Shown: positions 36,451-49,099 of the stretch, piece after piece
How the letters are laid out: each line of letters starts with the position of its first letter
How positions within the stretch are numbered: the first letter of the stretch is position 1
NCBI GenBank assembly: GCA_029582155.1
Contig: CM055895.1
Coordinates: 54,316,464-54,380,463, forward strand
DNA from: Panopea generosa
Lineage: Eukaryota; Mollusca; Bivalvia; Adapedonta; Hiatellidae
Direction of reading: 5' to 3'
Length of the DNA: 64,000 nt
Notes under the pieces: model-generated
Database searches by the model: none
The model's input: only the letters and a program-made list of their open reading frames with translations
Told to the model about the DNA's origin: nothing
Made by a program: the position numbers and the translations under genes

Positions 36451-37756
36451 GTTGAAAAATGTGTCGATGAAATTTGAGAACTTCCTGTTTGGTTACTTAT
36501 ACAAACTTGTAAAATTCTTGTTATTTTATTCCTGCAATGATTTTGTGTCCGTCTGTGCACCCCAAATATGTGTTGATAAGTACAATTAAATGTTGAATTA
36601 TATATGAAACTGATTCAATTAACTCCTCGAATATTTATTTATAATGTGTTAATTGACAAGAATGTTCGAAGATTTAAATGTAACACAGTATTAAACTCTA
36701 TAATAATGTTCAATGAATATCCGGCCGCTAAAACAAACACTTTTGACACAGACGGTTATTTCGTTTTTTTTATATAATCGTTCAATTCGCACATTTTAAG
36801 TATATATGCAATAAGGATAATGTTCAATTAGCAAAATTAATATATATATGATCGTTTATACTTATCTGTTCATATACCAAGTGTTCTCTAATAAACAATC
36901 TTGAACGTTTCCAGCATTGATAGCACGTCGTCACCGTAACACGAATCTTACCCTCTACTGTGTATCTAACGGTAACGTACACATCGCATTATAAATATAC
37001 TACCCCAGTATCGTTCATCAAAAATCAACAGTTGCTTCTTGTCTTTTCTTTTAAATAAACCCTATTAAAAATTGTTAATTGCTATATATATAATAGACAG
37101 AACGAATATCTTAAAGTAAATGTGCATTAAAAATTTAAAAAAATCAATCCAATTCAAAAGTTAAATTACATTCCTTCACATTACACTTGCTTAAAAATGT
37201 TAAAAATATTTGGTTCTTTAATGCACATTTATATCTGTATATAAACAAGATCAAGTAATTACTACGGATTAAAATATAAATTTGCACAAATTCGTTCTGC
37301 ACCACTGACTTTGACAATAAAATACACGTGTGTATAATCCCTGATATTAACACTCGCAGACGACAGATGCGTCCAGATATATAGTTCTGAGTCTAAAAAA
37401 TAGCTGAACTTCTGCTGTTGCGGATATTAACCGCGCAAACACCGATATCGGGTTCGGTAGCTGCTGCTACAGTGACTTATACAAGGAATTGTGAACGTCA
37501 AGCATATAACATCCACTATGGGGACATTCTGATTAAATACATTATGACACATGGATTTGACAGGATAGTATTGCTTCAGATAGTTTTTCTTTTTGTTTAT
37601 TGTGCTTTCTGAATAATAATCACATTCTGTCACTGACAATTACACTCCCTTGAATGTAAACCATGTATTCTACGAAAAAAAAGGAGTTCCGTGTCAAGAA
37701 CAGTTATGTTTTTTTTTTGTTATTAGCATATTTAATTTACATACGCATCAAACACG
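36451..37756. other. Upstream flank of the GPCR exon
   Basis: Should contain the 5' UTR or promoter of the receptor; no clear TATA box or upstream exon was identified. Confidence 0.5.
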
Positions 37757-37953
37757 AATGGCTCGAACCCGACGGGACTTGACAAAATAGTTCGAGCTAA
37801 CGGTTGTTCGAGCCAAGTATTGTTCAACATCATATTATACATGTACATGTATATACATTGAAATAGCAATAAAGCCGGGACCAGGTAAGTGGTTCGAGCT
37901 ATATGTGGTGTTCGAGTCATCTGTGTTCACGCCAACGAAGTTCTACTGTATAT
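37757..37953. repeat. DNA-transposon end with repeated GTTCGAGC motifs
   Basis: Segment with four GTTCGAG(C/T) motifs, ending CGAAGTTCTACTGTA at 37939-37953. That reads as an inverted terminus TACAGTAGAACTTCG, resembling pogo-like ends. The opposite end was not identified. Confidence 0.4.
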
Positions 37954-38225
37954 TCAACTGTTTTAATGGGTTTTGAATAATATTAAAATGTGATCATGTT
38001 TGATAGGGATGTAAGCCCACCATTGATTGTTCCTCTTATTTTATTGCGAATGAAATAGTTTAAAGGTTTGTCATTCAAAGCTAAAGCCAAAGATTCTATT
38101 GTTCGTTGATATATGCATTTCAAATATATCATGAGAAAAGCAGTGGTCGTGTTTAATCCAAAATATGTTTTGTTCGGTGTGCACACGTTGACGAAAAAAA
38201 AAGCAGACTCCAAAAATAGTATATT

Positions 38226-38480
38226 AATACCCTGGAATACGTTTCACAAAAAAACTTACGACAAAAATCGTCGTAAACGTAAACCAACAATTATTCATAA
38301 TAGTTTTAATTTTCATCCAAAGGAAGCCAAGTTGGCTCAAATCATGCAGAAAGTTACATATTTTCTGCAAAATTCAATCAATTTAAATGTCGAACAAAAT
38401 TTAAATACACAACGAAAAATTGTCAAATTGACTTACGTCGATTTTTATCGTAAGTTATTTTGTGAAATGCAGCCCTGGTA
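38226..38480. mobile_element. MITE with 50-bp terminal inverted repeats
   Basis: Left arm 38226-38275 (TTTCACAAAAAAACTTACGA...CAAAAATCGTCGTAA) and right arm 38432-38480 are inverted copies with a few differences; interior about 155 bp, non-coding. A plus-strand open frame across it is incidental. Confidence 0.75.
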
Positions 38481-39020
38481 TCTAAGCATCTGACTTTCTT
38501 TCTAAATTCGCCATTCAAATATGACAATGGTTCCAGAATGTTTAATATACATCAATAATGCCATTGAAATACCCAAATGAGTATTAAAATAAGGAAAATG
38601 CATGTTTAAATAAGATGAAACAAGAATTATTTATCACCGCCATTATGGGACTACACCCCGGAAGCACATCCTGTTTCCAATGTATGTGTGATGCCCGGAT
38701 ATAAATATAACTAAGACAATAATGAGTACTATTATAATCTTATATTCTATGTTCCTTTAGTATGTTCTCCATCACATGCACATCACTATAAAATATACGT
38801 TTATATTTATGAAAAAAATGGTATTCCTGTAACAAGAGTTTCGCAGAGCTTTCTTCACTGAATTGACAGGAAGATTTTCCTCACTGGGGATCAAACTTAC
38901 AACTTAGAATCTTGGGGCTTATGTTGTACCTCTCCAATCTAACACTTGTTTTTTTAAACTCGATATGTTTCAGTATGTTTTTATTTTAATTGGGTTATAA
39001 TTTACTTTTTTTTTTAAACA

Positions 39021-39207
39021 CATTTCATGTTATAAATGGTATATCCAGTTCTATTGGTTGAGGAAGACTTTAGAATGAATCTGAGTTATATAACCTCTAA
39101 GTGACACATGGTGTTACATAAAGTAATTGGGCGCGAACTTGGCTTGAACCCACGGCTTCAGCAATACGATTAAACGACAGCGCCTTAGACCGCTTGGCAC
39201 AGAGGAC
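39021..39207 (-). mobile_element. SINE-B copy, diverged
   Basis: Minus strand: the 3' part (complement of GGTATATCCAGTTCTATTGG) comes first, then the head with complement of GAACCCACGG and the A-box region near 39185-39207. Core partly lost. Confidence 0.7.
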
Positions 39208-39970
39208 ACTTTCAAAATGAAAACAGAATTACCTTATACGACCAATATAAACGATGAACTGATACTTGCAATGTCCACTTGGACATTATTTTAATTTCTC
39301 TCTTAGAAAGCAGATGTCAAATTCAAGAAAACAACAAATGTGACATTATTTATTCGAAAATAAACAGTATTACTAAGGCAAAATGTCGAAAACGTCCTAG
39401 ATATGCATTATGAATGAAAACTGGTTTATTCCTTGGTCTTTAACTATGTTCTTAAATATAATGTCTAAATGACCGTGCTGACGTTCCAATCATCTACTCT
39501 TTTTAATAAGTATGGTAAATATCATTAAAAAACAGTGTGTATTTCTTATAAGCATTCCTTTGTAAGCAATATTTATATATAAGCAGCTGTCACGTGTCTA
39601 TATGATCATAATTTGGCAACGAAGTTAATTCGGAGGGATCAGACAGTAGTAGCTAAATGAGTTATCTGCCGATATAATAATCAAATCACTGTCACACAAG
39701 ATTGATTTTATTCCACAAAACTGATCGTTTCACATGAAATGAAATTTTGTAAAATAGAGCATGAATAATTGCACGTGACCATGATCTATTTAGTTTATGT
39801 TCTTTTGTGTATATACTGTTTTTGATTACTGACCATTTGCAGTTTTGCGTGACAAGGTAATGATTAACTAAAATAAAGTATAACTAACTACTTGTATATG
39901 TTGTTATGCATTTTCCAATAGTATAGTAAAGCACACATGCAAATATTACCAATATACTTCTGTCTCAACA

Positions 39971-40262
39971 AGCCGGGCCCGATTAGCTCAGTCGGTTACG
40001 CGTCTGACTATCAATCCAGGAGTCGTGAGTTCGAATCCCCCGCCTGGCAACAGTCTCCGTGTTGATTGATATACGACATTGTGTCTCATAATCATTCGTC
40101 TCTCACCACTGATTCAAGTGGGAAAGTTATCAGTTACTTGCGGAGATGGGGTGTGCTCGATTACTGGTAAATCCCAGGAAACAGTGGTTAGATTAACTGA
40201 TCGTCTATTAGCCCTCGATGGCATAAAAATGACGCTAAATATTCAATCAATCAATCAATCAA
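39971..40262 (+). mobile_element. SINE-A copy
   Basis: Nearly identical to the 20007 copy through the tRNA-like head, body and (TCAA)n tail. Flanked by an imperfect direct repeat TCTGTCTCAACA / TCTGTCTGAACA (about 39959 and 40263), a likely target-site duplication. The close similarity to the other copy suggests fairly recent activity. Confidence 0.9.
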
Positions 40263-40639
40263 TCTGTCTGAACATTACGTTTTATACGTGCTTCATATTT
40301 TAAGGTATAATTTCATTTGTTTCAAATTTAGAATTGTCAAAACATTGAAATGGATAAATATATTATTAGATCATAATTACAAACATCAGGCCAATCAGAT
40401 CCTCGAATTCAATACGCCATTATCGCATAGACATGACCTACTATTGTCTAAACATTGATTGAGTTAAACATGCAATAATACTAATTTGTATGTTTCGCAG
40501 CACAGATATGCAATCATCTCTACACGATATAGATGTACGTAAAACACAAATAATAAAATAACGCCCAAAACACACGTGTTAATTACAATGAATAATAGAT
40601 CAATATCAATAAAATAAGAAATGAAATCTATTAAAGCTG

Positions 40640-41490
40640 AATAATAATATACATACGCTATATGAACGTCGTGGTGTTGTAAAGGCTATTATTGAGAAGG
40701 CAATCAAAGACGTGTTTTCTCCAGCATACCCCAGGTATGGCGAATTATATTTACCCATTTCAATGTTTAAACGAACCAGGTACAGTGAACCGACATAAGT
40801 AAAAGGTTCAGTACCACTATCACGAAATAAATTTCTACCTTTAAACAATAAAATGACGAATAACGACTTTGTGTGGACATCTGCAATATTAGGAGTATTA
40901 TAGTTATGGCCTACCTTCTATGTTGTACTGGGCCTTGGTGAACAACCACCAATGTCCTGAAAACTATAAGAGCACGTAGAACAATACGTCCTCTGCGAGT
41001 GACCCAGCTATTTTGCTCAGTTGTACACAACCCCAGGTATGACATCACAACGCGCACATTCCCAACACTTTGCGAGACTCCTTCAGGTAAGACTTATCAT
41101 TTGTAGGATATCTCATAGTTGAACACTTTGGAGTTGGAGGAACTTCAGCCCGTCTTTATGGAAACCTATCGGGGCCTTTTGGTCATCTGTTCTTAGTCAT
41201 CTGTCATGAAAACTATCAGATGACTAGTTAAACTTACCTTGGTACAACTGTTTGGCATTTGCTGTAGTGGCTGTCAAAATTTATCTCATTAGTGTCCCCA
41301 TCAGCCGCCATCCCGATGAAAGTTGGAGTTGAATGCCTTCTATCCTGAAACTTGACATAAGGTCCGTAAGTGTCAAGGAGAATGCGGCTTTCCTCCACTG
41401 CTTGCAAACCATCATTCTGTTCTTGAGTGAGCATATCCGCCAGTCTCAAGGCGGGTTTTTGAAAATCCTCCACCGATTCACCACTCCACT
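40640..41490 (-). other. Unidentified protein-like segment with splice-like ends; possible exons
   Basis: An open minus-strand frame at about 41488-41238 encodes some 80 residues with coding-like composition (ADMLTQEQNDGLQAVEES, then DTYGPYVKFQDRRHSTPTFI) and stops at a consensus donor CCAAG|GTAAGT (exon edge 41238). The acceptor is unclear (AG at 41492-41493 or 41489-41490). Further open minus-strand stretches follow at about 41097-40925 and 40890-40670, the latter after a TTGCAG acceptor, but the phases do not join simply. The plus strand is also partly open here, with CCCCAG|GTATG and TTCAG|GTAAGA donors. I do not recognise a family. It may be exons of an unknown gene or a decayed element. 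Confidence 0.3.
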
Positions 41491-42697
41491 GCTGCCATTA
41501 AAACCAGATTTCTAGACAATTCTGTGTCAATTTAAAATTGATGGGTCGAACCGCATCGTGGGCGAATATTATTATATGTTATTACTCTGGAAATTGAGGT
41601 ATCTCAAAACCATTGAATTTAATAAAATAAAATTAGGTCAATGTGTACGTTTTATGTATACAATTGCAGATCTTAAACAGCCAAGACACATGCTGCAGAT
41701 TTTTTTTTCACTGTGTTTTTTTATATCATTGTTACAAATGAGCCCTACTGGAAATGTCATAGTGGTGTGAGAGCTGAAGCACGGTGACGAAAACCTACTA
41801 TCGTCATCACCATCATGTCATCGCATTGTCGTTCCAGTGCGTGTCCGTTAACGAAGCGCTACCAAGATTGTCAAAAAGAAACATTTCATCACTTCGAATT
41901 AAATCTAATCACATTTCGTAAATTAGTTATATATGATAATTAGATGCTGCAATTAATTTTAAACTTAATTTTATTCTTAGTGTTTTTCGTACCCTACTGC
42001 CTTCAATAAGTGTTTCATTTTTGTATCGGCAGGATGTCCATGATGTGTGTAACTGCAGTTTTAATTCCATTCTGTCATACCGTTACACTAACGATCTATC
42101 CACTTCCATAACCGAGTATCACATAGTTTATATTTCACTGACGGTGTTAAGCTTTCTTGTAGAGCTATTCCGCTGAAAATGTTTTTGTTTTCTTATTGTA
42201 ATACATAAAGGTGAGTGAGAAGTTAAATTTACCAATGAAGAATACTAGTTTTTACATGGACAAGCTTGCCAAAGTTTGGGAGTCGCATTTCAAAGCGAAT
42301 GTTCTATAAATTGTAACAACCTTCAGAAACCATAAAGATATCCATAAAATTCTACCGCCGAAAAACGTAGTTCAACAGTTGAGTTCCGAATCACCGACTA
42401 TCCTTATTCAGATAAATACTGACACACTTTTGTGTCATTTCTACTTTACAATTATTTCCCCAGGTGACAGTACTTTACGTACTTTCATTATAACGTCGTA
42501 TGGTACAGGAAGTAAGATTTTGTAATGTCAGTTGACCTTTTAACGATGACGGTCCTAATGCCATTACCGGTGCTCATTTGTGACTAACAATGTAACCTTT
42601 CCGAAAGTGATCTCGACATTGTAATTAATACTTGAACGTCTGCAATCTGCGTCTATTTCTTAACTCCTCATATAATCAGGTTTCCTTTCTAAAACAG
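41491..42697. other. No gene recognised
   Basis: An acceptor/donor-like pair around 42154-42210 (TTGTAG...AAAG|GTGAGT) encloses stops in all frames. Confidence 0.5.
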
Positions 42698-42861
42698 TGG
42701 CAACTGATTTAGGAGGCCGTGTATTGAGGAAACCCACGCTCTTCGTCATGGCGAAATCGGATAATAGACCAGACAAGCCTACTCGTAGTTCAACACATGA
42801 ACATTCACATTCAACTCTATTTGTCAAAGAGCGAGTCGTCATACAAAACATTTTCATGTAG
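42698..42861 (+). CDS. Possible terminal exon of an unidentified gene
   Basis: After the acceptor-like CCTTTCTAAAACAG, a frame (entered in phase 1) runs 53 codons to TAG at 42859. It includes FVMAKSDNRPDKPTRSSTHE and ends ERVVIQNIFM. Composition is protein-like, but the minus strand is also open over the same stretch and no upstream exon was found. Function unknown. Confidence 0.25.
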
Positions 42862-43351
42862 TTTGATAATTTTACACGATCTTGAATTACGTTTTTCTTT
42901 TAATTTTAATTTGCATTTTATACAAACAAGATCCGTTTACACGCTTATCATAGTAACTCAGGTTTGCGTTGATGTATATGATACTATTATTTTATCTGTG
43001 CTACTTGTTGTATAAGGAGTTGTTTTGTATCTAAGTTCTTACGTTATGTGCATCAATGTCACTAGCATTACGCATGCACAGTCATGCACAATGGTAAGTG
43101 ACGATTACTTATATGTTTGCATGGTGTTAGTCGTGCATTTCACTAACATCTTCGTGGTGGCAAGATTACTCCCTATCTGGCATTTGACCCAGATTAATCC
43201 AACGGAAGGGCTTCTTCTGTCACTTGACAATTTACACGTGGATTCGCCAGTTTATATGTAATAACCACCTTTAAACATGATCCGGAGAATATAGTTTATT
43301 TTATACCAAAAGGGTTGCATCATTCGATTTGTGTGGAATTTCATAGAAAAG

Positions 43352-43352
43352 C

Positions 43353-43411
<59 letters not shown>
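43352..43411 (+). repeat. CAA microsatellite
   Basis: About 20 uninterrupted CAA triplets; gives a false polyglutamine frame. Confidence 0.95.
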
Positions 43412-43412
<1 letters not shown>

Positions 43413-43638
43413 CTATTTATATTGGCAATTTTACCTAAAGGCGTTGAGGGTTCAAAACATTAACTACGCGTGTTTTTTTTTAAATAAATGCATTTTTGCA
43501 ATTATGTTTTTATATTAAATGTAAATTATCCAGAAAAAAAACTTGAATTATTGGTACATTTTAAGTCTGTAATTTCAAAATCATTTTAACCGAGCTTTAC
43601 TCTAAAGTGCATTTGTAGTCTGGATGTTTAAACAGTTT

Positions 43639-46600
43639 GTAAAGTCGAAATACAAGCATCATGGAGCATATATTGTACAGTGACTTTACTTTCAACATAG
43701 TGTAAAGTCGGAATACAAGCACCATGGAGCATATATTGTATAGTGACGTTACTTTAAGCATAGTTTAAAGTCGAAATACAAGCGCCATGGAGCATATATT
43801 ATACAGTGACTTTACTTTCAACATAGTGTAAAGTCGAAATACACGCACTATGGAGCATATAATGTACAGTGACTTAACATTGAACATAGTGTAAAGTCGG
43901 AATACAAGCACCACGGAGCATATATTGAACAGTGACGTTACTTTCAACATAGTGTAAAGTCAAAATACAGGCACCATGGAACATATATTATAAAGTGACT
44001 TTACATTCAACATAGTGTAAAGTCGGTATACAAACACCACGGAGCATATATTGAACAGTGACGTTACTTTCAACATAGTGTAAAGTCGAAATACAGGCAC
44101 CATGGAGCATATATTATAAAGTGACTTTACATTCAACATAGTGTAAAGTCGGAATACAAGCACCACGGAGCATATATTGAACAGTGACGTTACTTTCAAC
44201 ATAGTGTTATGTCGAAATACAGGCACCATGGAGCATATATTATAAAGTGACTTTACTTTCAACATAGTGTAAAGTCGGAATACAAGCACCACGGAGCATA
44301 TATTGAACAGTGACGTTACTTTCAACATAGTGTAAAGTCGAAATACAAGCACCATGGAGCATATATTATAAAGTGACTTTACTTTCAACATAGTGTAAAG
44401 TCGGAATACAAGCACCACGGAGCATATATTGAACAGTGACGTTACTTTCAACATAGTGTAAAGTCGAAATACAAGCACCATGGAGCATATATTATACAGT
44501 GACTTTACTTTCAACATAGTGTAAAGTCGAAATACAAGCATCATGGCGCATATATTTTACAGTGACGTTACTTTCAACATAGTGTAAAGTCGAAATACAA
44601 GCACCATGGAGCATATATTGTACAGTGACTTTACTTTCAACATAGTGTCAAGTCGAAATACAAGCATCATGGCGCATATATTTTACAGTGACGTTACTTT
44701 CAACATAGTGTAAAGTCGAAATACAAGCATCATGGAGCATATATTTTACAGTGACGTTACTTTCAACATAGTGTAAAGTCGAAATACAAGCACAATGGAG
44801 CATATATTGTACAGTGACTTTACTTTCAACATAGTGTAAAGTCGAAATACAAGCATCATGGCGCATATATTTTACAGTGACGTTACTTTCAACATAGTGT
44901 AAAGTCGAAATACAAGCACCACGGAGCATATATTATACAGTGACTTTACTTTCAACATAGTGTAAAGTCGAAATACAAGCATCATGGCGCATATATTTTA
45001 CAGTGACGTTACTTTCAACATAGTGTAAAGTCGAAATACAAGCACAATGGAGCATATATTGTACAGTGACTTTACTTTCAACATAGTGTAAAGTCGAAAT
45101 ACAAGCACCACGGAGCATATATTGTACAGTGACGTTACTTTCAACATAGTGTAAAGTCGAAATACAAGCACCATGGATCATATATTGTACAGTGACTTTA
45201 CTTTCAACATAGTGTAAAGTCGAAATACAGGCACCATGGAGCATATATTGTACAGTGACGTTACTTTCATCATAGTGTAAAGTCGAAATACAGGCACCAT
45301 AGAGCATATATTGTACAGTGACTTTACTTTCAACATAGTGTAAAGTCGAAATACATGCACCATGGAGCATATATTGTACAGTGACTTTACTTTCAACTTA
45401 GTGTAAAGTCGAAATACACGCACTATGGAGCATATATTGTACAGTGACTTTACTTTCAACATAGTGTAAAGTCGAAATACAAGCACCATGGAGCATATAT
45501 TGTACAGTGATGTTACTGTCAACATAGTGTAAAGTCGAAATACACGCACCATGGAGCATAGTTTATACAGTGATGTTACTTTCAACATAGTGTAAAGTCG
45601 AAATACACACACCATGGAGCATATATTGTACAGTAATGTTACTGTCAACATAGTGTAAAGTCGAAATACACGCACCATGGAGCATATATTGTACAGTGAC
45701 TTTACTTCCAACATAGTGTAAAGCCGGAATACAAGCACCACGGAGCATATATTGTACAGTGACATTACTTTCAACATAGTGTAAAGTCGAAATACAAGCA
45801 CCATGGAGCATATATTATACAGTGACGTTACTTTCAACATAGTGTAAAGTCGAAAAACAAGCATCATGGAGCATATATTTTTCAGTGACGTTACTTTCAA
45901 CATAGTGTAAAGTCAAAATACAAGCACAATGGAGCATCTATTGTACAGCGACTTTACTTTCAACATAGTGTAAAGTCGAAATACAAACACCACGGAACAT
46001 AGTTTGAACAGTGACGTTACTTTCAACATAGTGTAAAGTCGAAATACAAGCACAATGGAGCATATATTGTACAGTGACTTTACTTTCAGCATAGTGTTAA
46101 GTCGAAATACAAGCACCATGGAGCATATATTGTACAGTGACGTTACTTTCATCATAGTGTAAAGTCGAAATACAAGCACCATGGAGCATATATTATACAG
46201 TGACTTTACTTTCAACATAGTGTAAAGTCGAAAAACACGCACTATGGAGCATATATTGTACAGTGACTTTACTTCCAACATAGTGTAAAGTCAAAATACA
46301 AACACCATGGAGCATATATTATACAGTGATGTTACTTTCAACATAGTGTAAAGTCAAAATACAAGCACCATGGAGCATATGGAGCATATATTGTACAGTG
46401 ACTTTACTTTCAACATAGTGTAAAGTCGGAATACAAGCACCATGGAGCATATATTGTACAGTGACGTTACTTTCAACATAGTGTAAAGTCGGATTACAGG
46501 CACCATGGAACATATAATATACAGTGACGTTACTTTCAACATAGTGTAAAACCGAAATACAAGCACCATGGAGCATATATTGTACAGTGACGTTACTTTC

Positions 46601-46728
46601 AACATAGTGTAAAGTCGGATTACAAGCACCATGGAGCATATATTATACAGTGACGTTACTTTCAACATAGTGTCAAGTCGAAATACAAGCACTATGGAGC
46701 ATATATTGTACAGTGACGTTACTTTCTG
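43639..46728 (+). repeat. 63-bp satellite, about 49 units
   Basis: Unit starts GTAAAGTCGAAATACAAGCA, then CCATGGAGCATATATTGTAC and AGTGACTTTACTTTCAACAT. Spacing is 63 bp with one small internal duplication near 46380. Each unit can form a hairpin GACTTTAC-12 nt-GTAAAGTC. Because 63 is divisible by three, long minus-strand frames with a 21-residue repeat appear; these are not taken as genes. Confidence 0.95.
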
Positions 46729-47087
46729 CATATTGCTTGGATCCAATCTTATGAAAGTGATAACATTAGGGATGAAACAATCTCCTTTCCCTCGACCTTA
46801 TAACTTTGAATGATTAAAATCTAATATGCAAAGCGAAATCTTGATAGTCAATGCTCTCCCCAGAGTCATTTTAATAAGAACTTATTCACTGTTCGATCAG
46901 TATGCATTACATCGGTCTAGGCGAGTCGTCGTAATCTATAGATTGAGTATCTGCAACCAAATTGAGCATTCTGTCAGGTGCCATTTAATGTAGCACAACA
47001 GTTTACCAAAATCTCATCTCATGGGACTACGGCTCCAATGTTCAAATAAAAATGGCGCACGTTCTTGTACAGTACAACGCTTTTAGT

Positions 47088-47755
47088 TTCAACTTATTTA
47101 TTTTACTTCGATTGTGAAACAATGTATTACAACTTGAACAAATCACGCTCGGAGTTTTCCTGTGTAGTGTTATATTATTAAGTGTTTTGGGGGAATGTTT
47201 ATAATATATTTGTTTTAAATGTGTAAAATGCAATTGTGTGAACGCTGCATTAACACCAAAGGTCACAGAATGTCAATGATATGTCCGGCAGATGGAGATA
47301 GTGGGTATAGCCTCAGGCTTATCGTGATGTAGAAATGACATATCGGTTTTGTGATAAAATATGGGCGTGTTTAAGATGGACTTAGTAATTGAAATAGAAA
47401 CTGACCAATAGCCAAGTAGTAATGAGTTGACCAATCAGGAAAAAGGGCTCTGGGCCTTTTTGGTAATGTGGAAAACAAAATGAAATAGTTTTTTAGAGAC
47501 AGGCCTTGCATGGGGTAACATGCTAGTTTAAGAGAGACCGCGCTTAGGTTAGATGTTAGCTTGTGATTAAGAAATAATATTGAGTTAGAAACAATTGACT
47601 TTGAATGAAACCACCCTGTTTGAGTGTCTGTTATGCCACATTAGAACAAGTACTATGTGCGTAAAACATATTTTTCTCAAGGGTACTTCAACCCAAAACC
47701 CACTGATCCTCAGTTCGACGTTCTATCACCGGACAACGTGCTCCACATTAGGTTT
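47088..47755 (-). repeat. Scattered SINE-D-like pieces and a dispersed repeat
   Basis: 47088-47120 matches the SINE-D tail (TTTACTTCGATTGTGAAACA) and 47693-47755 matches its tRNA-like head (TTCGACGTTCTATCACCGGA...). Between them, 47355-47445 matches the complement of 29100-29205 (GGGCGTGTTTAAG, TTAGTAATT, GACCAAT). Probably one SINE split by a later insertion. Confidence 0.45.
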
Positions 47756-48925
47756 TTACAGTGTATGTCCTTGTACAGCACTTGTTTTAATGGTTTTTTT
47801 TTCCATATTTGTTTCATTATTTAATTTGTCCGAACAAATAAATATATTTATCTTTTTTTTTCTATTTACCTTGTTACGGAAGGAAATGCTTGACTCTTAA
47901 GACACAATATGGGTCGACATCAATACAACAGGCCTGGTTTGATAAAAAAAACAACAGCACTATTGCGCCCGATACATTATTTGCAATTTATCTACACCAA
48001 TATGATAATAATTGAGCCATTAACTGGGCTTAGACAAATAAAAAGGAAAACACAAAATTACTTAATTTATATCAGCATGATAACATTCATGCCAGGAATA
48101 ATAGAAAAAAATATCTGGAATTAATTGAGATATCATTCAAAGTCACATCAAATTTAAATTGACCGGAAATTTAAAAGGTGAATACAAAATAAATTGGTCA
48201 AAACAGATTTTCAATCAAATATTTATTTCTTAAGATAATAAAGTAAATAAAAATTATACAATTATTTCGCATTTTTCAGTAATTGCAAACTTATTGCATA
48301 TTTACTAAAATTGCTTTTTTAATATATACTTTCTTAATTTATATTCATACAAATATATTCATTTATCAAGGTTTAATAAAAATGAATTTATCATTTTTTA
48401 GCATCAGGTAAAGTGTCCAGATTTATTTATATCCTTATTGCTACAATGGACACCAAGCAACATTCCGTGTATAAACACTTGTCAGTTTATTTGTATCATT
48501 GTAACTATATTGGTCCTTTGTTCGTTTACAAGTTTAAATTCGTTTTTCTGGTACACACGAGAAAACGAGTCAAACGTCCATACTACAAATTCCTTAAAAT
48601 TGTGTTACATCGATAAGAATCAATAGTTAGAAATCGATCACGTCATATTACCACTTTTCGTGTATTTGCACCTCGTACATCGATCGGTCAAAATATTGTT
48701 TTTGTATGGAATTGAAATAAGAGTTTCAGTCTGATAAAATATATTTGTTATTTCATTTTGTGAAAGACGAATGGAAAAATGTAAGATCACTTTTAACATA
48801 ACATCAAACTTTTTTTCCATTTTATCAATCGAATCCAAAATAGTTAAATTCAAATTTGGCAATTTTAATACACAAATAGTTTAAACATATTTTAATGCTA
48901 TTGCATTGTATAAAACAAGTAAACG

Positions 48926-48985
48926 GGTTGAGCCACAATTATTTCAACAATTGTAACGGCCCTCCCCTTCCACAAATATAGAATT
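48926..48985 (+). repeat. Dispersed repeat (pair with 16084-16146)
   Basis: See the 16-kb copy; shared GAGCCACAA and ACGGCCCTCCCCTTCCACA-type blocks. Confidence 0.6.
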
Positions 48986-49093
48986 TTAGTATTATGCACA
49001 ATTTCAATTAACACTATATAAAATAATAACACTACATGTAACATATGTGTATTAGTAAGTACACTTAGTTCAGGTCTCACTACAAAGTTGAAT

Positions 49094-49099
49094 TTTATT
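49094..49099 (-). terminator. Candidate polyadenylation signal for FABP
   Basis: First AATAAA hexamer on the minus strand downstream of the FABP stop codon, about 0.82 kb beyond it. No closer AATAAA or ATTAAA was seen. The 3' UTR length is an inference; a non-canonical signal could lie nearer. Confidence 0.35.

Noticed and set aside
38113-38493. 126-codon plus-strand frame
   Set aside because: Covers the MITE with 50-bp inverted repeats; composition is AT-driven and no motif is seen.
41030-41100. Voltage-gated channel S4 exon
   Set aside because: Only a short K/R-rich stretch resembles S4; the following residues do not match channel sequence and the opposite strand looks more coding.
42154-42210. 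Possible internal exon (TTGTAG ... AAAG|GTGAGT)
   Set aside because: Stops in all three frames; at most an untranslated exon.
43315-43518. Polyglutamine protein
   Set aside because: A CAA microsatellite read in frame; flanks are not protein-like.
43765-46746. Long minus-strand open frames (up to about 240 codons) with a 21-residue repeat
   Set aside because: They come from a 63-bp satellite whose period is a multiple of three; several frames are open at once and there is no splice or start context.
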